From VBAS01 sp035764525 (GTDB taxonomy: Bacteria; Bacteroidota; Bacteroidia; Chitinophagales; Chitinophagaceae): a DNA stretch of 30,291 nucleotides. A program made the translations under genes and the position numbers. The DNA is taken from assembly GCA_035764525.1 (NCBI GenBank), contig DASTZB010000115.1, positions 1-30,291 on the forward strand, written 5' to 3'. Positions 7,707-15,354 of this stretch are shown here, one piece after another (positions within the stretch are counted from its first letter, which is position 1; the number at the start of each line of letters is the position of its first letter). The notes under the pieces are model-generated. The model ran no database searches. It was given only the letters and a program-made list of their open reading frames with translations, and was not told the DNA's origin.

Positions 7707-8201
7707 ATGAAAACAACTCAAAAGAAGAGCAGAGCCGCTAGTGATCTGCCCGAGTCAAAACGTGATAAAGAATTATTGAAACGTGATGAGGCGACCCTCA
7801 ATCTACCTGAAGTAAAGGACATCCCTGGCCAGGAACATGTAAGGCCATTACCTCCAGGTGAAATGGCAGACACTACTATTTCGTCTGCTGACGAGGAAGC
7901 AAATGAACTATTGGATACTGATGAAGATATTTTAGTAGATAAAAATCCCAATGTTACACAATCTGAAAGGGATCTGTTGCAACGGAGCAGTGAATCTATG
8001 GCAACTCTGGACGATGAGCAATTGAATAACGCTGATCTTGATAAGATGGATGATGACGGTATAATGCTTAATGAAAAATCAGATCGAAGTGGAAAAGATC
8101 TTGATGTACCCGGAAGCGAAGATGATGATGCTAATGAAAAAATAGGCGAGGAGGATGAGGAAAATAATTCTTATAGTCGTCGTGACCCTGAAGATGAATA
8201 A
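7707..8201 (+). CDS. Acidic, probably disordered protein
   Basis: A 164-residue protein with a basic start (KKSR near residues 6-9) and a strongly acidic remainder rich in Asp, Glu, Asn and Ser, with almost no aromatic residues and no Cys or Trp. A more ordered-looking piece, LNLPEVKDIPGQEHVRPLPP (32-51), precedes TTISSADEEANELL. I believe similar proteins with this LPEVKDIPGQ-like core occur across Chitinophagaceae, but this is from memory. No enzymatic motif is present. The composition fits an intrinsically disordered, solvent-exposed protein, for example one involved in desiccation or stress, but that is inference. It converges with the FAD enzyme gene nine bases away. Confidence 0.7.
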   Translation: MKTTQKKSRAASDLPESKRDKELLKRDEATLNLPEVKDIPGQEHVRPLPPGEMADTTISSADEEANELLDTDEDILVDKNPNVTQSERDLLQRSSESMATLDDEQLNNADLDKMDDDGIMLNEKSDRSGKDLDVPGSEDDDANEKIGEEDEENNSYSRRDPEDE

Positions 8202-8210
8202 AGCTTATCG

Positions 8211-9479
8211 TTACCTTTCCATTTGAAAATGTTGGATCAGCATGCTGGCTGTATCATGGCCGCTTTGCAAAGCACTCTCTACTGTTCCCTGTGATTCGCT
8301 TTTACTTATAGCTTCACCCGCAAAGTAAATCGTATTGTTTACTGGCAATGATAGTATTTCTCGTGCTTTTCCAGAATGAAGCGTATTATAAGTGTACCCT
8401 CCTTTTATATAGGTCTGGTTAAGCCAATTAATGATCTTATAAGCAGTAAGTTCTTCCTGCAACATTGCTGGTGGCATGCGAAAGATCGATGATAAAGATT
8501 GCAATGCAATTTGTAATAGTGAGGAGTCTGGTTCAAATATTTTTTTTGTTGCATTGGGTCCGCCCATCCAGCCCGTGAGTAAAGTACTTTCGCTGGGCAA
8601 TTGAGTCCACCATGTTGGTACCTCCTCATCGGTCAATAAAAACCCTGTTTCATCATCGAACTCTTTCCAAAAACTTGTTTTGAATTCAAACAGGAACTTT
8701 ATCGCCCCGCCAAAGCCTAGCCCTTGTATCGCAACCGCATGATCAGTTAATACGGGTTTAAATTGAATAGTACCGGATTGCAATACGCCTGCAGAAACTG
8801 TGATGATCAATTTATTTGCGTGGAATTTTTTATCGCCAATTGTATGTACGGTCACATTCCCTTCTTCATGTTCTATTTTATTTACACAGGTATTAAAATA
8901 AAATTCTGGGTTTAGTTGACGGCAACCGTTGACCAAATGATCTATAACCTGGATGTAACCACCTTTGATCCTGTATTGTTTCTTAGCCATATTCTTCCAT
9001 TCCTCTTTTACTGAAAGGATCGAAGCTTTGGAAATGTCAGCAAGGTCGAAGCCTTCTGAAAATCGCTGCACCGCCGGGCGAAGATGTAGATATTCCGGAT
9101 CGGAAAAATTTTCTTCTAAAAATTGAAGGATTGTAATATCTGCTTTTAGTTTTCCCAGCTGTCGCATGAATTCGTCCCAATGATCATCGTGCTCTTCGGT
9201 TTGCCATTGACCTTGTTGAACACCGATCATTTTTCCTTCCACTTCCTCGCAGGATAACCCTGCTTCTTTTAGTAATTGAAAGGTAAGAGGCAATTTGCCA
9301 TGAATAAATTCTGCACCGGCTTCTACATAACGTTCAAAACCTTCTTTGATTGTAGAGATCCTTCCACCCGCTATTCCAGCTGCTTCTAACATGCAAACAT
9401 GATAACCAGCTTTTGCAAGATCTCTCATTGCCAATAACCCGGCAGCCCCCGCACCAATGATAATGATATCATATTTCAT
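8211..9479 (-). CDS. FAD-dependent amine oxidase-like enzyme
   Basis: A 422-residue flavoprotein of the monoamine oxidase/phytoene desaturase superfamily. The dinucleotide site is IIIGAGAAGLLA (6-17), with the ribose-binding Glu at LEAAG (Glu32) and the GGR motif at 38-40. The family's second FAD site near the C-terminus, YFAGEAISKSESQGTVESAL, begins at about residue 385. AGAEFIHG (55-62) is also typical. There is no signal peptide, so it is cytoplasmic. The substrate (amine, amino acid or other) is not readable. It lies 42 bases downstream of the mini-lipoprotein gene on the same strand. Confidence 0.88.
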   Translation of the reverse strand: MKYDIIIIGAGAAGLLAMRDLAKAGYHVCMLEAAGIAGGRISTIKEGFERYVEAGAEFIHGKLPLTFQLLKEAGLSCEEVEGKMIGVQQGQWQTEEHDDHWDEFMRQLGKLKADITILQFLEENFSDPEYLHLRPAVQRFSEGFDLADISKASILSVKEEWKNMAKKQYRIKGGYIQVIDHLVNGCRQLNPEFYFNTCVNKIEHEEGNVTVHTIGDKKFHANKLIITVSAGVLQSGTIQFKPVLTDHAVAIQGLGFGGAIKFLFEFKTSFWKEFDDETGFLLTDEEVPTWWTQLPSESTLLTGWMGGPNATKKIFEPDSSLLQIALQSLSSIFRMPPAMLQEELTAYKIINWLNQTYIKGGYTYNTLHSGKAREILSLPVNNTIYFAGEAISKSESQGTVESALQSGHDTASMLIQHFQMER

Positions 9480-9521
9480 TTTGTGAAATTGATTATAGCA
9501 TTCCTGTCATAATAACCTGAT

Positions 9522-9692
9522 TTATTTTTTTCCTGAGAGCTTAGCTATTAAAAACACAATCAGCCCTATGACTGCTGCTACAGCTAACACGCCTACCCAG
9601 ACACCAGCTTTGAAAATATCACCCACTAATTCACAACTTGTCAAAGACATAGATATCATTAGAAATATTAAAACATAAAGTGAATTTTTCAT
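9522..9692 (-). CDS. 56-residue lipoprotein with one membrane helix
   Basis: This short gene reads from the ATG at 9692 to the TAA at 9522. Residues 1-19 form a lipoprotein signal with the lipobox LTSC (Cys20), followed by ELVGDIFKAGVWVGVL, a long hydrophobic stretch (31-50) and a basic end KLSGKK. Such short C-E-L-x-GDIFKAG proteins are common in Bacteroidota and are often mis-annotated as phosphatidate cytidylyltransferase, for which this is far too short. If the lipid anchor and the helix are both used, the protein is tied to the inner membrane twice, with its C-terminus in the cytoplasm. Function unknown. It is probably co-transcribed with the FAD enzyme gene. Confidence 0.82.
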   Translation of the reverse strand: MKNSLYVLIFLMISMSLTSCELVGDIFKAGVWVGVLAVAAVIGLIVFLIAKLSGKK

Positions 9693-9799
9693 ACTGCTTA
9701 TTTTATGTGATTAAAATTTTCATTGCGAGATACATCACTGCTATTTCCAAATTGTGTACCACCATTAATTGCAGACGGAAAATCAAAAAAGCCCGAAAA

Positions 9800-9823
9800 C
9801 CTGTTTAAAAGCAGGATTTTTTT
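9800..9823 (+). terminator. Terminator-like hairpin with no known upstream gene
   Basis: CCTGTTT (9800-9806) pairs with AAGCAGG (9809-9815), one pair being G-U, with a very tight loop. Seven T follow almost at once (9817-9823). On the plus strand there is no gene between 8201 and this point. It could end a small RNA, act as a leader attenuator of the CvpA-CAP gene 122 bases downstream, or be chance. Confidence 0.35.
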
Positions 9824-9945
9824 CTACACAATTTTATTTTGATTCACCTGTTTCAAATTCACAAAAACCATTTTTAGACATTTTTAAATCATCGATGAGT
9901 AAAATTTCCGGCGAACTTTTTGTTCAATTCACTGGAATGTCATTT

Positions 9946-10899
9946 ATGAATTGGGTTGATTTGATTCTAATATTGATTGTTCTTCTTGCTGTTATTGCAG
10001 GTTGGTATCGGGGATTTATTTCCAGTATGCTTGGTCTGTTAGTATGGGCAGGCAGTTTTGTGAGCGCCTATCTTTTTTATCCATATGTAGCTAGCTTTAT
10101 TGACAAATTATTTGATGCAGGCCCCTGGCTATTGGCGATCTCTTTCATATTAACAGCTATTATTATCGGCACACTTTTAAGTATTCTTGCAGGATACATA
10201 TCACGAAGTGTTCCCATCCCCGCTCATCAAAATAGCATCAACAGATTGTTGGGAATTATTCCCGGAGCAATCATGGGTTATTTATATGCAGTTATATTCG
10301 CTGCGATCTTTCTTTCATTACCTATAAGGGATGGCATTACTGAAAAAGTTCGCCATAGCCAGTTTGGAGTTCAATTAGCAATGCAATCTGAATGGGCCAA
10401 CAGGAAATTAGCCCCCGTATTCGATGAAGCCATTCGGCAAACCATCAATAGCCTTACAGTTCAGCCTGGCTCAGACGAAAAGATCAATCTTACTTTTAAG
10501 ATCAATAATGCCACCCCAAGGCCAAATTATGAATCTGCAATGTTGCAAATGATAAATGAGGAAAGGCAAAAGCATGGATTAAAACCGTTGAAGGCCGATC
10601 CTGAAATGCAGCAGGTAGCGAGAGCTCATTCGCAAGACATGTTTGCAAGAGGATATTTTGCTCATGACGATCCTGAAGGAAAAGACCCTTTTGATAGAAT
10701 GAAAGCCGCAAATATTCATTTTGCAACTGCAGGTGAAAACCTGGCATTAGCACAAACAGTAGAAATCGCCCATGTAAACCTGATGAATTCTCCGGGGCAT
10801 AGGGCAAATATTCTAAACCCCTCTTTTGGTCGGGTGGGTATAGGAATATTAGATGGCGGTTTTTATGGCCTTATGATCAGCCAGGAATTCAAAGATTGA
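9946..10899 (+). CDS. CvpA-like membrane domain fused to CAP (SCP) domain
   Basis: Set to start at the ATG at 9946 (317 residues). CvpA proteins begin with this MNWVDLILILIVLL pattern, and a GGA lies nine bases upstream. The longer open frame back to a TTG at 9769 has no domain character. Residues 1-125 hold about four membrane segments with the CvpA hallmark GWYRGF (19-24). A linker (about 130-190) leads to a CAP domain (195-313) with AHSQDMFARGYFAH (227-240), AGENLA (262-267) and SPGHRANIL (282-290), giving His228, Glu264 and His285 as the metal-site type residues. CvpA proteins are linked to envelope and purine-related phenotypes. CAP domains are usually extracellular, so this one is likely held on the outer side of the inner membrane. 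Confidence 0.85.
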   Translation: MNWVDLILILIVLLAVIAGWYRGFISSMLGLLVWAGSFVSAYLFYPYVASFIDKLFDAGPWLLAISFILTAIIIGTLLSILAGYISRSVPIPAHQNSINRLLGIIPGAIMGYLYAVIFAAIFLSLPIRDGITEKVRHSQFGVQLAMQSEWANRKLAPVFDEAIRQTINSLTVQPGSDEKINLTFKINNATPRPNYESAMLQMINEERQKHGLKPLKADPEMQQVARAHSQDMFARGYFAHDDPEGKDPFDRMKAANIHFATAGENLALAQTVEIAHVNLMNSPGHRANILNPSFGRVGIGILDGGFYGLMISQEFKD

Positions 10900-11252
10900 T
10901 TTTTCTACGATAACTGTTCGCATCCACTTAAGCGAAAGATAAATGCAGATAACGCTATAAGATACAGCTTTGCCGTTTCTCAAGTATATTTTATAATCTT
11001 TGATAAAAACCGATTCAATGTTTTGAATTGTCCTTGATAATTCGTTCTCGCAATGTGAAACTGCATCGTCAACACTTTTTTCGGTCTGGCCAATGTTTGT
11101 TATAGTTAAGCTTCATGATTCGGCGATTGTTGTTTACCATTTTTCATAAACTCAATTTATTAATTGCCTCTCAAAATATAGGCCCTTCGATTGCGGGTGT
11201 AACACATAATCATGGCGTTGTTTTTGAACGCACCTATTTCAAACGAGGAAGC
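10900..11252. other. Non-coding stretch, nothing recognised
   Basis: These 353 bases between the CvpA-CAP gene and the NTF2-like gene hold no convincing gene, strong hairpin or promoter consensus that I can see. The last 138 bases are open in frame with the downstream gene (ATG at 11115), but that extension is not domain-like. Confidence 0.5.
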
Positions 11253-11672
11253 ATGAGCCGAGATCAGCTGGACATTCTATTCAAAGATTATGAAAGCGCT
11301 TTTGATAAGCTTGATTTGAAAGCCATTTCAGGCTACTGTGCTGATAGTTTTATTTCAGCGGGACCGAAAGGATCAATAACGCAGGGCCGGCAAGATTATG
11401 AAAAGAGATCCGAACAAACAATTAAGTTTTATAAAAGCGTTGGCCGCAAATCAGCAAAAATAGTTTCTAAAAGGGTAATGCCGATTTGCAATGAATATAG
11501 TTTGGTGGTAGTGCGTTGGGGTTTAACTTTTGAAGGAATGGGGACAAAATTAATTGAGTTTGATATAAGCTATATTATACAGGAAATTGATATGGCCCCT
11601 AAGATCATTTTGTTAATCTCACACGAAGATGAAGAGACTACAGTGAAAAAATTAATGGTTCAAAAAAAATAG
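11253..11672 (+). CDS. NTF2-like (SnoaL/DUF4440-type) protein
   Basis: Set to start at the ATG at 11253 (139 residues), which has GAGGA three bases upstream, a good Shine-Dalgarno by the standards of this window. The frame is open back to 11115. The opening SRDQLDILFKDYESAFDKLD, then ISGYCADSFISAGPKG and a run of later strands (SLVVVRWGLTFEG) fit the cone-shaped NTF2-like fold: two helices, a short acid-bearing turn, and a curved sheet. Such proteins are enzymes, binding proteins or immunity proteins, so no specific role can be given. There is no signal peptide. It stands alone, with more than 200 bp of non-coding DNA on each side. Confidence 0.7.
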   Translation: MSRDQLDILFKDYESAFDKLDLKAISGYCADSFISAGPKGSITQGRQDYEKRSEQTIKFYKSVGRKSAKIVSKRVMPICNEYSLVVVRWGLTFEGMGTKLIEFDISYIIQEIDMAPKIILLISHEDEETTVKKLMVQKK

Positions 11673-11870
11673 TGGGGTCAATTATTCTGATTCATGTTGC
11701 GACACAGACATTAAAGCCAATAAAATCGCTTGGGGAAAAAATTCAACTCTTTTTAAAATTGTCATAGTTTATTCTTATAGATAACATGTTATCCACATTT
11801 TTCACTTATTTATAAAGCATAAAAATTAATTAATACCCATGGTAATGTGTTTTAATTAACAGGAATGATT

Positions 11871-11887
11871 TTGGCATAAATGTTTCA
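11871..11887 (+). promoter_or_regulatory. Weak sigma-54-like element
   Basis: TTGGCATA, four bases, then TTTCA compares with the sigma-54 consensus TTGGCACG-N4-TTGCA. The -24 half is good and the spacing exact, but the -12 half has lost its G. It lies 23 bases before the ATG at 11911, a workable promoter distance. One imperfect match is weak evidence. Confidence 0.22.
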
Positions 11888-11910
11888 TTGTGGAACTAAA
11901 TCTTATTACC

Positions 11911-12168
11911 ATGAATAAACTGCTTTTGCCATTGAAACTCAGCAACGTCACAGAAAACATGATGTCGATTCATGATTATCTGAAAAATTCATATAACGAA
12001 AAGAAGGAATGGCTCGCCGAAAGCATAGCTTTTTTCAAGGATTTTGCACAAATGGAAGAAGAATTCCGCCAAGAATTGATGAATCGAAACGAATACTGCA
12101 TTTGTCTTGAAGGGGAAATATTTTCTGAAAAAGAAATTCTTTCAAGACCGATGGAAGAAAATTATTAG
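11911..12168 (+). CDS. Small protein, unknown function
   Basis: Eighty-five residues from the ATG at 11911. A GTG at 11890 would add seven residues with no benefit. The protein is mostly helical by composition. It has no signal peptide or membrane segment, and carries a middle segment KKEWLAESIAFFKDFAQMEEEF and a short CIC (Cys-Ile-Cys) followed by LEGEIFSEKEIL near the end. I recognise no family. It is a single-gene unit, separated by 238 bp from the gene before and facing the minus-strand lipoprotein gene. Confidence 0.55.
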   Translation: MNKLLLPLKLSNVTENMMSIHDYLKNSYNEKKEWLAESIAFFKDFAQMEEEFRQELMNRNEYCICLEGEIFSEKEILSRPMEENY

Positions 12169-12350
12169 CCTCAGTCTTTAACTGTCGAAATTGTCTATCA
12201 TTAAAAACATCAGGTTCGATGCTTTTTTGGTTATTTCTATTAGCGCCTGAGATTAATAGGATGGAATAGTAATTGTCTTATTAGTATAATGCAAAATCAA
12301 AAGGAACGGATCGTAAAATTCATATGAATCTGACACTTCTTTTTACTGGT

Positions 12351-13178
12351 TTAAAAACGCCTGTTCAACGTATAGCTAAAGTCATGATCTCCCACTAGCA
12401 AATTCCCATTTGCATCTGTAAAGATTAGGACACCCTGATCTAATTGTAAGAGATATATAAAGGGTTTTTCGTTTTCATCATTGAGCTCGTAAATGATTCT
12501 TCCATCTTTAGCGGTTATTATTTTCCAATTACCTCTTTTTCCACCTTCTTCACGGCGGTAAGGAGTTCCCAATATCCTGTAAGTGGCAGGCTCATTTTTT
12601 TTATTACTATAAAGGACGAGATACCATTTCAATTTATAACATAATTTCCCCGGCTCGATAATGTTTGGTACTCCGCATGGCGTCCTCCCTTCAAATGCTA
12701 TTGAGTCTTTTAGAATGATTTGTTGTTTTGCGATCATATTAAATTGGTTTGTAACAGACGGTGCTGTATTATTCAAAGCATAACTCCATCCACCTCCACC
12801 GATCAAAAGAGTATTGTCATTATTAAGTATATGAAGCAGGTTGGCGTTTAACTCTGCAAGTTTTAATGACTGGTTGCCATTTTGAAGTACATAATTGTTT
12901 TTTTCTTTTTTTATTATACCACCAAATGCAATTTTTTTTCCTCCGTCATAAAAACCGTTTGTGTTTGGCTTGCCAATTCCATAATTACATTCTAATGAAT
13001 ATTTATTATCTGTAACAGATAATTTCCAGCGAATAAAATCGATTGAGTCGGTTAATGAAATGCCGAGGAATGTTCTCACTAATGGTGCGGCAGGAGTGCT
13101 TGCTGTATAATTTGTTTCTTTTGAACTCGCACAAGAAACTAGAACAGTCATTGATAAAAGTGTAGCAATGAATTTCAT
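12351..13178 (-). CDS. NlpE-like lipoprotein, two-domain
   Basis: A 275-residue lipoprotein: signal (1-15) with the lipobox LVSC (Cys16). The rest looks like two beta-barrel units. The second has the NlpE-type pattern IAFEGRTPCGVPNI (160-173), Cys168 and Cys180, a repeated-strand core with GNWKIITAKDGRIIYELND, then LLQLDQGVLIFTDANGN. The first unit (about 35-135) follows the same strand order but is more diverged. NlpE-family proteins sit in the outer membrane and in E. coli report surface or lipoprotein-sorting stress; that role is not proven in Bacteroidota. It has its own candidate promoter box and lies 87 bases below the DsrE-like gene. Confidence 0.65.
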   Translation of the reverse strand: MKFIATLLSMTVLVSCASSKETNYTASTPAAPLVRTFLGISLTDSIDFIRWKLSVTDNKYSLECNYGIGKPNTNGFYDGGKKIAFGGIIKKEKNNYVLQNGNQSLKLAELNANLLHILNNDNTLLIGGGGWSYALNNTAPSVTNQFNMIAKQQIILKDSIAFEGRTPCGVPNIIEPGKLCYKLKWYLVLYSNKKNEPATYRILGTPYRREEGGKRGNWKIITAKDGRIIYELNDENEKPFIYLLQLDQGVLIFTDANGNLLVGDHDFSYTLNRRF

Positions 13179-13224
13179 AAAACCTATTTAATGCAAGCTT
13201 CAGATTTACAAATGAAGTTTAAGC

Positions 13225-13232
13225 CAAAGCTA
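13225..13232 (-). promoter_or_regulatory. Putative -7 promoter box (TAGCTTTG on minus strand)
   Basis: The plus strand reads CAAAGCTA, giving TAGCTTTG on the minus strand, a full match to TAnnTTTG, 46 bases before the ATG at 13178. No convincing -33 box is seen. It would let the NlpE-like gene be transcribed separately from the genes upstream. Confidence 0.3.
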
Positions 13233-13265
13233 CACCTCTGGTATTATTTTCTTGATGAAAGACTT

Positions 13266-13799
13266 TTAAAATTTGACCATTGTATACCCTTTAAGCTGGT
13301 AGGTCGTAATGGCTGTAAGCCCTGAACTGGCAACCCTGGTTCCCGCCACTAATTTCTTAGTATCGATATTCCGTTTTTGCATGGTCTGTCCGCACACATA
13401 AAACTCAACACCGGCGTCCATCAGTTCTTTTAATATTTGCAAATTAGGATTATCACATTTGAATTTCTCTTTATAAAGTTCATTATCAAAAACAGCATAC
13501 GTAGCCATTTTGCGCAATACAACAACCATTTGAATATTTTCTTTTGGCACACCCTCGGCAGCATGAAGATTTACTAATGTCGCCAGCGCTTCAATGTATT
13601 CGTTTAATGAATCTGGTTTCGAACCGTTTTCAGTAAGTTCAACGATAATTTTATATTTAATTGAAGGGTCTGGTTTATGATCCGCATTAGGCAGTTGAAA
13701 AACCGTTCCGTAAGATTTTATGACCGGGTTTACTTTTGTTTGGGCATTTAAAAAAGCCAGGAGGAAAGTAAATAATAATAAAAAGCTTATCTTTTTCAT
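13266..13799 (-). CDS. Exported DsrE/DsrF-like protein
   Basis: A 177-residue protein with a signal peptide (hydrophobic 5-17, NAQ at 18-20). The mature part has the DsrE alpha/beta pattern: KYKIIVELTENG (48-59), a helix with LNEYIEALATLVNLHAAEGV, IQMVVVLRKMATYAV (89-103), and DAGVEFYVCGQTM (128-140) with the one conserved-position Cys136. Cytoplasmic DsrE proteins move sulfur. Exported homologues are common in Bacteroidota and their role is unknown. It lies 93 bases downstream of the small beta-sandwich gene on the same strand, which is also exported. Confidence 0.85.
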   Translation of the reverse strand: MKKISFLLLFTFLLAFLNAQTKVNPVIKSYGTVFQLPNADHKPDPSIKYKIIVELTENGSKPDSLNEYIEALATLVNLHAAEGVPKENIQMVVVLRKMATYAVFDNELYKEKFKCDNPNLQILKELMDAGVEFYVCGQTMQKRNIDTKKLVAGTRVASSGLTAITTYQLKGYTMVKF

Positions 13800-13892
13800 A
13801 ATTTAATTTTTTATGAAAAAGAAAATTATGAAAGGGCATAAGGAAAGCTATGCCGTCTGTAACAATTCGGGTCCGTATCACATAGCCGGCAA

Positions 13893-14195
13893 TTATTGGC
13901 TGAGCTTGATCAGCCCAACATCGGTTAAATCTCCCTCCATTACAACAATATCGTCTCTCTCGGCATTTTTGTAAGGCAGAACCGCTTCAATCACCATTTT
14001 CCAGTTTCCAGGCTTTACATCCATTATAAAACTGCCCGGAGTAGGTATGATCGAGACGGTATCTTTACCACTTACGGCCCATATTCTTTTTGCGCCTTCT
14101 GGCGGATCAATTGTTCCTTTTATGCCTGATCTATAGTTGGAAGCAAAACTTGAGATCAAAAGGACGGATATCACAATGCCAATAATATTTTTCAT
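13893..14195 (-). CDS. Small exported beta-sandwich protein
   Basis: A 100-residue protein with a signal peptide (2-18). The pattern GIKGTIDPPEGAKRIWAVSG, then a DT pair, GSFIMDVKPGNWKMVIEA and a final TDVGLIKL is that of carboxypeptidase-regulatory-like/SpaA-like beta-sandwiches, which in Bacteroidota often stand alone as small exported proteins. It may bind a partner or carbohydrate; no active site is seen. It is first in a minus-strand series of three exported proteins, and divergent from the alpha/beta hydrolase operon across 244 bp that contain a palindrome. Confidence 0.7.
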   Translation of the reverse strand: MKNIIGIVISVLLISSFASNYRSGIKGTIDPPEGAKRIWAVSGKDTVSIIPTPGSFIMDVKPGNWKMVIEAVLPYKNAERDDIVVMEGDLTDVGLIKLSQ

Positions 14196-14304
14196 ACTTG
14201 AATTTTTAAACGATTAATATTCAGTTCATGATTGTAAAGACAACTAATGTGCCATTAGAATTTATTTGTTTCAACTTTTGACACATATTTTAGAATGGAC
14301 AGAT

Positions 14305-14322
14305 GCTTTTGTCCACAAAAGC
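14305..14322. promoter_or_regulatory. Perfect palindrome in divergent promoter region
   Basis: GCTTTTGT, two C, then ACAAAAGC is a perfect 8-bp inverted repeat with a two-base centre, in the middle of the 244-bp gap between divergent genes (110 bases from one start, 117 from the other). The two-base centre makes it a poor RNA hairpin but a good shape for a dimeric repressor or activator. Operator function is inferred. Confidence 0.4.
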
Positions 14323-14439
14323 TGGCTTTGATGTTTTGTCGGAAATACCCCATCAAACAGTCGCTTTTCCACCCCCGCAATCAATTTTTTTCATCTCACC
14401 TTTATGTCAGCAAATAATTATTGACAAAAAATATTTTCA

Positions 14440-15327
14440 ATGAAAAAGATATTAGCAAAAGCAGTTTTAAAAAGAACAATAATTCTTACTGCTATTTTTA
14501 TTTATTGCATTGTAAATGTTTTCGGCCAGGTAAAAACTGGCTATGCGCCCGCGAATGGCTTAAAGATGTATTATGAAGTTTATGGAACAGGTAAGCCGAT
14601 AGTGTTATTGCATGGCGCTTTTAATACTATCAATACAGCCTTTGCCCAATTGATCCCTGGATTAGCTAAAACCCGAGAGGTGATTGCTGTTGAATTACAA
14701 GGTCACGGGCGGACCGCAGATATTGATCGAGCATTTTCTTTTGAAAGCATGGCAGATGATGTAGCTTCAGTACTAAAATTTCTTAAAACAGACAGCGCTG
14801 ATATTTTTGGATATAGCATGGGTGGTGGGGTTGCGCAGCAAATTGCAATTCGTCATCCGGAACTTGTTCGCAGGCTAATTCTAACGTCATCGGTATATAA
14901 ATATGAAGGATGGACTCCTGAAACAAGAGCAATTCTTCCCATGCTTACGGCCGAAATGTTTGAAAGCACTCCAATAAAACAAGAGTATGATAAATTGGCG
15001 CCTGACCCAACGCATTGGAAAGAATTTATAAATAAGATGAAAAAATTTGTAACGACCTCTTATGATTTCGGCGCTGATAAGATCAAAGCAATAAAATCAC
15101 CAACATTAATTATAATAGGCGATGGGGATGGCGTTTTACCCGAACATGCAGTTGAAATGTATCGTCTTCGGGGTGGAAACTACATGGTTGATTTTGGCCC
15201 AATACATGCTGCACAATTAGCAATCTTACCTGGTTCTTCACATATAAGTGTAATGATGCAAACAGATTGGTTGCTGTCAATGGTTGTCCCTTTTTTAGAT
15301 GCGTCATTGCAACAAATAAAGCATTAA
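14440..15327 (+). CDS. Exported alpha/beta hydrolase
   Basis: A 295-residue protein with a basic start and a hydrophobic segment (13-28) ending NVFGQ, so it is exported or membrane-anchored. The alpha/beta-hydrolase core is complete: oxyanion strand IVLLHGAF (54-61), nucleophile elbow GYSMGG (124-129, Ser126), acid at IIGDGDGVLPEHA (Asp227 or Asp229), and base at PGSSHISVM (His267). The short-chain shape resembles esterase/haloperoxidase-type members, so the substrate is unknown. It is first gene of a four-gene plus-strand run with gaps of 27, 27 and 3 bases. Confidence 0.9.
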   Translation: MKKILAKAVLKRTIILTAIFIYCIVNVFGQVKTGYAPANGLKMYYEVYGTGKPIVLLHGAFNTINTAFAQLIPGLAKTREVIAVELQGHGRTADIDRAFSFESMADDVASVLKFLKTDSADIFGYSMGGGVAQQIAIRHPELVRRLILTSSVYKYEGWTPETRAILPMLTAEMFESTPIKQEYDKLAPDPTHWKEFINKMKKFVTTSYDFGADKIKAIKSPTLIIIGDGDGVLPEHAVEMYRLRGGNYMVDFGPIHAAQLAILPGSSHISVMMQTDWLLSMVVPFLDASLQQIKH

Positions 15328-15354
15328 TTATATTTTAAACCTAAAACATATTTT

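Noticed and set aside
9769..9945. N-terminal extension of the CvpA-CAP protein from a TTG codon
   Set aside because: The added 59 residues are not membrane- or domain-like, and the extension contains the terminator-like hairpin.
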